DNA of 5,066 bases. Origin: Flavobacteriaceae bacterium (lineage in GTDB: Bacteria; Bacteroidota; Bacteroidia; Flavobacteriales; Flavobacteriaceae). Positions 1 through 5,066 of this stretch are shown one piece after another (within the stretch, counting starts at the first letter, position 1; each line of letters starts with the position of its first letter). The DNA lies in assembly GCA_030625995.1 (NCBI GenBank), contig DAOUPU010000183.1, positions 1 through 5,066 on the forward strand, in the 5' to 3' direction. The position numbers and the translations under genes are program-made. The notes under the pieces are model-generated. The model saw only the letters and a list, made by a program, of their open reading frames with translations, had not been told where the DNA came from and made no database searches.

Positions 1-37
1 GTGATCCTTTTTAAGGAACGTTGCTAATTAAAATCCT

Positions 38-65
38 GACAAGCTTCCGCTTGTAGTCTTTTTTT
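38..65 (+). terminator. Putative rho-independent terminator of a gene lying left of the window
   Basis: A 6-bp stem (39-44 with 49-54) closes a TTCC tetraloop and is followed after four bases by a run of seven T (59-65), the layout of an intrinsic terminator read on the plus strand. GAC at 38-40 could instead pair with GTC at 56-58, giving a bulged stem. No gene that it would end is visible, because only 37 bases precede it. The T-run is also one arm of the long inverted repeat that follows, so its role is not certain. Confidence 0.45.
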
Positions 66-111
66 ATCTCCCAAAATCTCAAGCAAGCTTGGATTTTGGG
101 AGATAAAAAAA
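59..111. repeat. Long perfect inverted repeat between two opposing terminators
   Basis: Arms 59-78 and 92-111 are perfect reverse complements over 20 bases. After one unpaired base (79) the stem continues for four more pairs (80-83 with 88-91) around a 4-base loop. The outer seven pairs are T7 against A7. T7 is the tail of the plus-strand terminator and A7 encodes the tail of the minus-strand terminator, so the repeat joins the two. The inner 13-bp stem is not needed by either terminator. It is probably an intergenic structure at a convergent transcript junction; no function is known. Confidence 0.8.
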
Positions 112-136
112 TCCGGATACCATGTCTCCGGATTTT
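105..136 (-). terminator. Rho-independent terminator of the tRNA-Pro transcript
   Basis: A perfect 10-bp stem (108-117 with 127-136) contains a GC core (TCCGGA) and is followed on the minus strand by an uninterrupted T-run (plus-strand A at 105-111). It lies only a few bases beyond the 3' end of the tRNA on the same strand, where the terminator of that transcript is expected. Confidence 0.7.
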
Positions 137-141
137 GATTG

Positions 142-216
142 TCGGGGTGAGAGGATTTGAACCTCCGACCTCCACGCCCCCAGCGTGGCGCGCTAACCGG
201 GCTACGCTACACCCCG
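142..216 (-). tRNA. tRNA-Pro, anticodon GGG
   Basis: Read on the minus strand, the segment folds into a full cloverleaf. The 7-bp acceptor stem CGGGGTG/CACCCCG is fully paired. The D stem is GCGT/GCGC. The anticodon stem CCACG/CGTGG encloses the 7-base loop CTGGGGG, giving anticodon GGG, which reads proline codons ending in C and, by wobble, U. The variable loop is AGGTC. The T-arm has stem GGAGG/CCTCT (one G-U pair) and the canonical loop TTCAAAT. The discriminator base is A at 142 and no CCA is encoded, so the end must be added after transcription. An intrinsic terminator follows directly. An altered relative lies upstream at 311-413. Confidence 0.95.
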
Positions 217-238
217 AAATGGTTAACTTCTTATTATC

Positions 239-266
239 CTAAAATATTAAACATTTTGATTTCAAA
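239..266 (-). promoter_or_regulatory. Possible promoter of tRNA-Pro
   Basis: On the minus strand TTTG (263-266) is followed after 16 bases by TATTTTAG (239-246), one mismatch from the Bacteroidota -7 element TAnnTTTG. The spacing is slightly short. Transcription would start near 232, giving a tRNA leader of about 16 bases. This is a weak match in AT-rich sequence. The tRNA could instead be read from the better promoter at 419-453, since no terminator is visible between the two tRNA-like units. Confidence 0.3.
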
Positions 267-310
267 GTATTTATTACTAGTTATATACATACACATTAAA
301 CTTTAATTGT

Positions 311-413
311 CTGGGGTGATCACGCCCTGAGCGTGACGACCTCCACGCCCCCAGCGCGGCGTTAACCGGGAATAGTCCTGCAACGCTATAAGCGTCGTAT
401 CCCTGGAAAATTC
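311..413 (-). pseudogene. tRNA-Pro-derived element: degenerate tandem copy or tRNA-like small RNA
   Basis: This element shares an exact 20-base run with the tRNA-Pro gene (337-356 equals 166-185, covering the anticodon arm and variable loop). It also shares the 3' acceptor strand (313-319 equals 144-150) and the TAACCGGG block of the D-loop region (363-370). The anticodon stem CCGCG/CGTGG still pairs through one G-U, and its loop CTGGGGG with anticodon GGG is unchanged. The T-arm is entirely different in sequence but still forms a 5-bp stem with a 7-base loop, TCACG-CTCAGGG-CGTGA. It has lost the conserved TTC and gained one base on each side. The 5' half has extra bases, no longer matches the 3' acceptor strand, and folds on itself (CGACGCT/AGCGTTG). 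It cannot be a normal elongator tRNA. A good promoter match lies just upstream. Whether it is a decaying duplicate or a retained structured RNA cannot be settled from sequence alone. Confidence 0.65.
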
Positions 414-418
414 GTCTG

Positions 419-453
419 CAAATATAGAAAATAAAGGTAATTATTAATGGCAA
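419..453 (-). promoter_or_regulatory. Bacteroidota-type promoter of the tRNA-like element
   Basis: On the minus strand TATATTTG (419-426) matches the Bacteroidota -7 consensus TAnnTTTG exactly and is followed by C, as often seen in flavobacteria. A TTG that could serve as -33 lies at 451-453. The spacing of 24 bases is a little long. Initiation would fall near 413, immediately before the folded 5' half of the tRNA-like element. With no terminator seen before the intact tRNA, this promoter could drive both units. Confidence 0.5.
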
Positions 454-455
454 TA

Positions 456-521
456 TATAAACAAATTAATGACCGGTTTTCTTACTTTTATGCAATTCTC
501 TCGTATAATAATTTGTTTATA
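456..521. repeat. 13-bp AT-rich inverted repeat over the TPR gene stop codon
   Basis: Arms 456-468 and 509-521 are perfect reverse complements separated by 40 bases. The right arm contains the TAA stop of the minus-strand lipoprotein gene (517-519). The left arm ends next to the possible -33 box of the tRNA-like element. No T-run follows on the minus strand, so it is a poor intrinsic terminator. It may protect the mRNA 3' end, or be chance in AT-rich DNA. Confidence 0.45.
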
Positions 522-2037
522 ATATATCAGTAGCTCTTTGTTTTCCGGTCACTGCATATTTCCTGTTTGTAGCCTTTTCTAATGTTAAATTATACTGTTC
601 TATTGCCTCCTCCGGTCTGTTTTGTTCAACAAGCCAATCCGCATAAAGCTCATTTGTTGGTTTTTGAATAAAAGGGGGGCCGTAACTATAACTGAGTTTG
701 TCATTTAATGCAATGCTATTTTGGAAATGCTTTTCCGTTAATACCTTATCATTATTCATCCATGCCTGCAACGCCAGTAATTGCTCCAACATGATCAAAG
801 ATTCGTCAAGATCCATCTGACTTGCCTCATTGCGTGAAACACTAGAGCAAAGTTGCGCACCTTTATAGGTCACTAAAAGTGATTCTTTAGCATGATCATC
901 TTGAATATTTTTTATCGCTTCTTCTAACTTAATCTCATCCCCAGATCTAAATGCTTTCCTTCCTTCAATTACGTTGTACTGAGTGCGTACGGAAACATTT
1001 AAATCGGATACATCAATTTCTATATCGGCAACAGGATCATTCCAGAGATCCGTTTCATTTAGAAAGGTTCCTTTTAAAAAAACCAAATGTCTGCGTGCAT
1101 AACTAGAAGGCGTTTCCTCTACATATCCCTGTAAATCCAAAACCATTTTTCTCGCATCATCTACCCTGCCCTGTTGCAAATAACCATACTCTAACCAGTG
1201 ATAGGCATGATAGCCTCTACCATTATTACCAAGTTTTTTTCTCTCCTTCCGGTTCAGGCTGGCCTGATACGAATTTTCATTCGACGATACCACCTCATCC
1301 CACATTCCTAAAGCAACATAAATATGGGAAGGCATATGCAAGGCATGACTTGCATCCGGTGCAACCTGAGAATAAGAGTTAGCTGCGTCTAAGGCCATAC
1401 CCGCATGTACCGGGTCATCATAAGAATGAATCAGATAATGTAAGGCTCCCGGATGATTGGGATTTTCTTCCAGGATTCCTTGTGCTATTTTAGCACCTTG
1501 CCCGTAAATTCGATCATCTCTTCCTTCCGGAACTGAACCCAATAAAGAAAGAGCATAAAATGCGGACACCTCATGATTGTCTGGATACCTTGCTTCAAGA
1601 TTCTCCATAAACTCTGCATACAACACATCTCTCTCTAATTTTGTTTTTTGAGGTTGGTAAAGAATTTGTACCGCTTCTAAAAAGTCTTCTTCAAGTTCAG
1701 TTATTTGTTGATCTGAAGCGTTCAATTCCATTTCATAAAGAGCCGCAACTCCCTTTTCGTAATCTTGCTCCCCCCATAAACTGTGATTATGGGTCATTGC
1801 CTCTCCCCAATAGGCCATCGCCATTTTTGGATCGCTTTTTTGAGCTTGCTGAAAGGCCTCTCTCGCATCTGAATATTCAAAACTATGCAATAATAACAAG
1901 CCCTTTTCAAAATGAAGCAAGGCATCCTTCTCTCCACTAACGGTTAAATTAACTACTCCTAAATAATCTGTTTTTGGTTTTTGTTTGTCACATGAAAATA
2001 TCAATATAATGATCGCAAAAAGAATTTGTTGTTTCAT
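517..2037 (-). CDS. TPR-repeat lipoprotein of unknown function
   Basis: The product has 506 residues. A short N-terminal signal with a hydrophobic core ends in the lipobox IFSC, so Cys16 should be lipidated and the protein anchored in the envelope facing the periplasm or outside. This supports ATG 2037 as the start. A TPR-like helix pair spans about 38-71, with further TPR-like segments near 276-303 and 459-492. Between them is a histidine-rich conserved core: NHSLW at 83-87, NHEVSAFYALSLL at 154-166, HPGALHYLIHSYDDPVHA at 195-212 and HALHMPSHIY at 231-240. These blocks, and the later YGPPF-KP segment near 452-460, are typical of a widespread family of long TPR proteins annotated only as hypothetical. 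The histidines could bind metal, but that is inference. The gene stands alone on its strand, divergent from the TauE-like gene. A role in protein-protein contact is likely from the TPRs; no partner or substrate can be named. Confidence 0.9.
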   Translation of the reverse strand: MKQQILFAIIILIFSCDKQKPKTDYLGVVNLTVSGEKDALLHFEKGLLLLHSFEYSDAREAFQQAQKSDPKMAMAYWGEAMTHNHSLWGEQDYEKGVAALYEMELNASDQQITELEEDFLEAVQILYQPQKTKLERDVLYAEFMENLEARYPDNHEVSAFYALSLLGSVPEGRDDRIYGQGAKIAQGILEENPNHPGALHYLIHSYDDPVHAGMALDAANSYSQVAPDASHALHMPSHIYVALGMWDEVVSSNENSYQASLNRKERKKLGNNGRGYHAYHWLEYGYLQQGRVDDARKMVLDLQGYVEETPSSYARRHLVFLKGTFLNETDLWNDPVADIEIDVSDLNVSVRTQYNVIEGRKAFRSGDEIKLEEAIKNIQDDHAKESLLVTYKGAQLCSSVSRNEASQMDLDESLIMLEQLLALQAWMNNDKVLTEKHFQNSIALNDKLSYSYGPPFIQKPTNELYADWLVEQNRPEEAIEQYNLTLEKATNRKYAVTGKQRATDIL

Positions 2038-2171
2038 AATTTTAATTTTTTAATTAATTGATATTCTATTATATAGTGATTTAAATGTTTTTTCATTCCA
2101 ATATGTGATAGGTAAATAATATTTTCTTAAAAACGCATTTAAACTCGATCTTTTAAAATAAGGTTCAATCC

Positions 2172-2179
2172 CAAATATA
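2172..2179 (-). promoter_or_regulatory. Candidate -7 element for the TPR lipoprotein gene
   Basis: TATATTTG on the minus strand matches TAnnTTTG exactly and lies about 135 bases before the ATG at 2037, inside the divergent gap. No convincing -33 TTG is found at the expected distance, so this is only a half-supported promoter. If used, the mRNA would have a leader of about 130 bases. Confidence 0.3.
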
Positions 2180-2234
2180 ATGCTAATATTTGAATTTATT
2201 ATTTCTTCACTTCTCAATATCAAAAGATTATGAA

Positions 2235-3092
2235 ATGGCAACAACAATCAATCCTTTGTTCTCTAGTATATTTCATGCATTCTGTTTAAAAAATAATCTT
2301 AGATTTACAATTTCAAATACTAAAATATTGGGATATTTTGAAATATTACAATCCTATGAATTATCCACAACACAATGGATAGCCGTATTTTTTGCTGTAT
2401 TCTTATTAGGCTTAGCAAAATCCGGTATCAAAGGCATAGGAATTATCATAGTAGTGATCATGGCTCTTGTTTTTGGCGAAAAGGCTTCCACAGGCATCCT
2501 TCTATCACTTTTAATTTCTGCAGACATACTTGCCGTAATATATTATAACAGACATGCACGATGGCAGTTTATAAAAAATTTAATGCCATGGATGGTATTA
2601 GGTGTATTGGCAGGAGTTTGGATTGGTAATGATATATCTGAAGATCTGTTTAAAAAAATGATGGCCATTATCATAATAGGATCTGTTTTACTCATGTTCT
2701 ATTTTGAAAACAAAAAAACCATCACAATTCCCGATAATCTGTGGTTCTCAAGTTCTGCAGGATTTCTGGCCGGATTTAGTACGATGATAGGAAATTTAGC
2801 GGGACCCATTTCCAATATTTATTTTTTAGCAATGCGGCTTCCAAAAAATGAGTTTATCGGTACAGCAGCATGGATGTTCTTTATCATCAATATTTTCAAA
2901 TTACCTTTCCATATTTTTGTTTGGAAAACCATAAATAAAGAAACTTTAGTATTGAATTCTGTGATGATACCTGTCTTGATCATTGGGTTTTATTTGGGTA
3001 TAAGAATTGTCAAGTTGATTTCAAATATAAACTATAGAAGGTTTATTCTCATTGTGACTGCTATTGGAGGTCTGATATTATTATTTAGATAA
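2235..3092 (+). CDS. Sulfite exporter TauE/SafE family (DUF81) membrane protein
   Basis: This is an integral inner-membrane protein of 285 residues from ATG 2235. Hydrophobic segments fall near 48-60, 66-80, 86-104, 117-130, 142-157, 172-197, 211-230, 242-257 and 269-284. The signatures LGLAKSGIKGIG (57-68), FGEKASTGILL (80-90), GFSTMIGNLAGP (180-191) and LPKNEFIGTAAW (202-213) are those of the TauE/SafE family. Members are thought to export sulfite, sulfoacetate or other small organic anions; the substrate here cannot be told. The start is doubtful. ATG 2235 is the only in-frame ATG upstream of the membrane core, but it gives about 45 residues before the first membrane helix, and those first residues look like translated AT-rich spacer. 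From memory, related proteins begin with a short Met-(Asp/Glu)-Ile-Leu-Gln-type sequence, which here would start at the TTT codon 2337. The nearest usable codon is TTG 2328, giving 254 residues, closer to the usual family length. A TTG at 2190 would extend the frame further and is unlikely. Confidence 0.85.
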   Translation: MATTINPLFSSIFHAFCLKNNLRFTISNTKILGYFEILQSYELSTTQWIAVFFAVFLLGLAKSGIKGIGIIIVVIMALVFGEKASTGILLSLLISADILAVIYYNRHARWQFIKNLMPWMVLGVLAGVWIGNDISEDLFKKMMAIIIIGSVLLMFYFENKKTITIPDNLWFSSSAGFLAGFSTMIGNLAGPISNIYFLAMRLPKNEFIGTAAWMFFIINIFKLPFHIFVWKTINKETLVLNSVMIPVLIIGFYLGIRIVKLISNINYRRFILIVTAIGGLILLFR

Positions 3093-3137
3093 GCTACATA
3101 TTTACTAAATTAATTCCTGTATTAAAGATAATTCAAT

Positions 3138-3145
3138 TATTTTTG
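3138..3145 (+). promoter_or_regulatory. Candidate -7 element for the lactonase-galM operon
   Basis: TATTTTTG matches the Bacteroidota -7 consensus TAnnTTTG exactly and lies 26 bases before the ATG of the lactonase gene, which would give a short leader of about 20 bases. No clear TTG is seen at the -33 position. It implies that the lactonase and epimerase genes can be read independently of the transporter gene 79 bases upstream, after which no terminator is visible. Confidence 0.4.
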
Positions 3146-3171
3146 AGCTTGTAAATCTTAATATATACCAA

Positions 3172-4320
3172 ATGAATTTAGGCCTAAAATATCTATCTGT
3201 AGGAGTAATGATATTCTCCTTGATCAGCTGTAATAAAAAAACAGCAGAAAGTAAACCAATCGAAAAACAAGAGACCATTAAACAGAAAAGTATTGAAATG
3301 TTAGTTGGTACTTATACAGACGGCACAAGTAAAGGTATTTATAGATTTAATTTTAACCCAAATGATGGGATGATTGAAAATAAAGGCCTTGTTGCTGAAG
3401 CAATGAGTCCGTCCTTCATTGACATAAGTAAAGACAAACAATTTGTTTATGCCGTAAATGAAAGAGATCCCGGAAAGGTTTCCTCCTACCAGTGGAATGA
3501 GAGCAGAACAGAATTAAATCTCATCAGTAAAGTATCCAGTGAAGGTGTTGGCCCCTGTTTTTCAGAAATTAATAATTCGGGAACCCTTTTGGCTGTTGCC
3601 AATTATAGCTCGGGCAATCTGGCCGTTTATAAAGTGACAAACGGAAAGATTGACGAGAATCCCGAAACACGTCAGCATGTTGGAAGCAGTATCGTAAAAC
3701 CAAATCAAAATGCTCCTCATGCTCACTGTTCAAAATTTGGAACCAACGGGAAATTTATTTACGTAGCAGATCTGGGAATTGATGAGGTTGTTTCTTATTC
3801 TGTTAGCCAAGAAGGAATTCTAGGCGAAAAACAAATTGCACTTGCAATGGATAAAGGGGATGGACCAAGGCATTTAGCATTTCATCCTTTTAAGGATCTG
3901 GTATTTATTATTAATGAATTATCGAGTACGGTTACCTCCGCCAAAGTGGACAAGTCAACAGGCTTGTTTGAAAAAATAGATAAACAAAGTACCTTACCAA
4001 AAGATTATACTGAAAAATCCTATTGTGCTGATATTCATATCAGTTCTGATGGTAAGTTCTTGTACGCATCTAACAGGGGGCATAATAGTATTGCTGTTTT
4101 CTCGGTTTCCGATGAGGGTAGAATAAAACTACTCTCTACTAGCTCGGTAGAAGGAGACTGGCCCAGGAATTTTACACTTACACCTGATGAAAATTACTTA
4201 TTGGTAGCCAATCAGAAAAGCAATAACATTACTGTATTTCAAAGAAATCGAGAGACAGGATTTTTAACTTTTACAGGAAATGAGGTAAATATTTCAAAGC
4301 CGGTTTGCTTAAAATTTTAA
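3172..4320 (+). CDS. Lipoprotein of the 7-bladed beta-propeller lactonase family (6-phosphogluconolactonase-like)
   Basis: The product has 382 residues. The N-terminal signal ends in the lipobox LISC, making Cys20 the lipidated residue. A polar Lys/Glu-rich linker (about 21-41) leads into the propeller, which starts at MLVGTYTDGTSKGIY (43-57). The repeated pattern of a Ser/Asp-Gly-Lys turn followed by hydrophobic-Tyr-Ala/Val strands recurs at SKDKQFVYAVNE (86-97), GTLLAVANYSSG (137-148), GKFIYVADLG (193-202), KDLVFIINEL (241-250), GKFLYASNRG (294-303) and ENYLLVANQ (340-348). Conserved family blocks are PHAH (182-185), GPRHLAFHP (231-239), NEL (248-250) and SNRG (300-303). By analogy with the related muconate cycloisomerase propeller, their His, Arg and Glu residues may line the central site. 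E. coli YbhE/Pgl of this family hydrolyses 6-phosphogluconolactone in the cytoplasm. The lipid anchor places this one outside the cytoplasm, so an unphosphorylated sugar lactone is the more likely substrate. It is followed after 16 bases by galM, probably in one operon. Confidence 0.9.
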   Translation: MNLGLKYLSVGVMIFSLISCNKKTAESKPIEKQETIKQKSIEMLVGTYTDGTSKGIYRFNFNPNDGMIENKGLVAEAMSPSFIDISKDKQFVYAVNERDPGKVSSYQWNESRTELNLISKVSSEGVGPCFSEINNSGTLLAVANYSSGNLAVYKVTNGKIDENPETRQHVGSSIVKPNQNAPHAHCSKFGTNGKFIYVADLGIDEVVSYSVSQEGILGEKQIALAMDKGDGPRHLAFHPFKDLVFIINELSSTVTSAKVDKSTGLFEKIDKQSTLPKDYTEKSYCADIHISSDGKFLYASNRGHNSIAVFSVSDEGRIKLLSTSSVEGDWPRNFTLTPDENYLLVANQKSNNITVFQRNRETGFLTFTGNEVNISKPVCLKF

Positions 4321-4336
4321 TCTAATATGTATTTAA

Positions 4337-5066
4337 ATGCAGATATTATCGACAAATTTTGGGCAAGTAAATGATGTAGATGTTCAATTATTTACCCTTA
4401 AAAATGATGTAGGCCTTGAAATAAAAATAACCAATTATGGAGGCATAGTTACCTCTATAAAAACAATAGATAATAAGGGTATATTTCAAAATATAGTTCT
4501 TGGATTTGATAAATTGGAAAATTATTTATCGAACGCTTATTTGGATTCTTATCCGTGTTTTGGAGCTTTGATAGGACGTTTTGGAAATAGAATCGCAAAG
4601 GGTAAATTTTCTCTGGATGGGAACAACTATGAACTAGATATTAACCATCCTCCAAATCATTTGCATGGAGGTTTTAAAGGGTTTGATAAAAATATTTGGA
4701 AGTCAAAGCTATTTGAGAATGAAAAGGCTGTAGGTGTAGAATTAACTTATTTGAGTAAGGATGGAGAAGGAGGTTATCCGGGAAATTTAACTGTCAAGGT
4801 AAACTATTCACTCACGAATAACAACGAGTTTATAATCGAATATTTTGCAAAGACAGATAAGGCCACTCCAATCAATCTTACGCATCATTCCTATTTTAAT
4901 TTGAGCGGGGAACGAACTATATTAAATCATGAATTGCAATTGAATAGTAAAGAGATCAATGAAGTTAATAGCGAGCTTATTCCCACAGGAAAAATGCTGT
5001 CGGTTGATAATACTCCTGGTGACTTTAGGAAGATCAAAACTTTAGAAAAAGATTTTGTTCGTTGGG
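4337..5066 (+). CDS. galM: Aldose 1-epimerase (galactose mutarotase), cut by the window end
   Basis: An open frame starts at ATG 4337, directly after an in-frame TAA at 4334, and stays open to the window end, giving 243 codons of an expected 340-360. There is no signal peptide, so the enzyme is cytoplasmic. It interconverts alpha and beta anomers of aldoses such as glucose and galactose. Family blocks are TNYGGIVTSI (32-41), GALIGRFGNRIAKG (76-89), NHLHGG (107-112), GEGGYPGNL (143-151) and INLTHHSYFNLSG (179-191). Arg85, His110 and His184 align with Arg71, His96 and the general acid His170 of Lactococcus lactis GalM at a constant offset of 14. The catalytic Glu (304 there) lies beyond the window. 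The gene follows the lactonase lipoprotein gene by 16 bases on the same strand. The two share a theme of aldose and aldonolactone chemistry but appear to act in different compartments. Confidence 0.95.
   Translation, partial: MQILSTNFGQVNDVDVQLFTLKNDVGLEIKITNYGGIVTSIKTIDNKGIFQNIVLGFDKLENYLSNAYLDSYPCFGALIGRFGNRIAKGKFSLDGNNYELDINHPPNHLHGGFKGFDKNIWKSKLFENEKAVGVELTYLSKDGEGGYPGNLTVKVNYSLTNNNEFIIEYFAKTDKATPINLTHHSYFNLSGERTILNHELQLNSKEINEVNSELIPTGKMLSVDNTPGDFRKIKTLEKDFVRW

Noticed and set aside
1..27. Frame 1 is open to TAA at 25-27 and could be the tail of an upstream gene
   Set aside because: Eight codons are too few to support a gene. Only the terminator-like hairpin at 38-65 hints at one.
311..413. 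A second functional tRNA-Pro gene
   Set aside because: The 5' acceptor strand does not pair with the 3' strand, the D-arm is disrupted by extra bases and the T-loop lacks TTC, so a normal cloverleaf cannot form.
1641..1940. 99-residue plus-strand frame inside the TPR gene
   Set aside because: It lies wholly antisense to a clear lipoprotein gene, has no recognisable domain, and its composition is that of a shadow frame.
2050..2247. 65-residue minus-strand frame just before the TPR gene
   Set aside because: It lies in the AT-rich divergent gap, overlaps the start of the transporter frame, has no recognisable motif, and the best -7 match for the TPR gene falls inside it.
3093..3171. Terminator between the transporter and lactonase genes
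   Set aside because: No hairpin with a following T-run was found in the gap; only a -7-like promoter element is visible.
4327..4374. ATG at 4327 as start for the epimerase gene or a small ORF
   Set aside because: It is out of frame with the epimerase and stops after 15 codons. ATG 4337 begins the correct frame.

Overview
The window looks like a chromosomal segment of a low-GC member of the Bacteroidota, probably a flavobacterium. Supporting signs are the AT-rich gaps, lipoprotein signal peptides on two of the four genes, a tRNA with no encoded CCA, little visible Shine-Dalgarno sequence, and several matches to the Bacteroidota -7 promoter element TAnnTTTG. No transposase, integrase, CRISPR array or phage gene is visible.

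Left end (1-516): there is no protein gene here, but it is the most structured part of the window. Two opposing terminator-like hairpins flank a long perfect inverted repeat. Next comes a complete tRNA-Pro with anticodon GGG on the minus strand. About 100 bases upstream of it (in its own direction) is a second, altered relative of that tRNA. This copy keeps the anticodon arm and the 3' acceptor strand, but has a completely different, still paired T-arm and a rebuilt 5' half. It carries its own good promoter match. It is either a decaying tandem copy or a tRNA-derived small RNA, and it is the most interesting item here.

Middle (517-3092): a minus-strand gene for a TPR lipoprotein of unknown function is divergent from a plus-strand gene for a TauE/SafE-type membrane transporter. 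The start codon of the transporter is doubtful.

Right end (3172-5066): a lipoprotein of the 7-bladed-propeller lactonase family (6-phosphogluconolactonase-like) is followed 16 bases later by an aldose 1-epimerase gene (galM) that runs off the window. These two probably form an operon read from a promoter just before the lactonase gene. Together they suggest handling of free aldoses and their lactones: anomer interconversion in the cytoplasm and lactone hydrolysis on the envelope side. The sugar concerned and any partner dehydrogenase are not visible. The transporter and the TPR gene have no evident link to that pathway.
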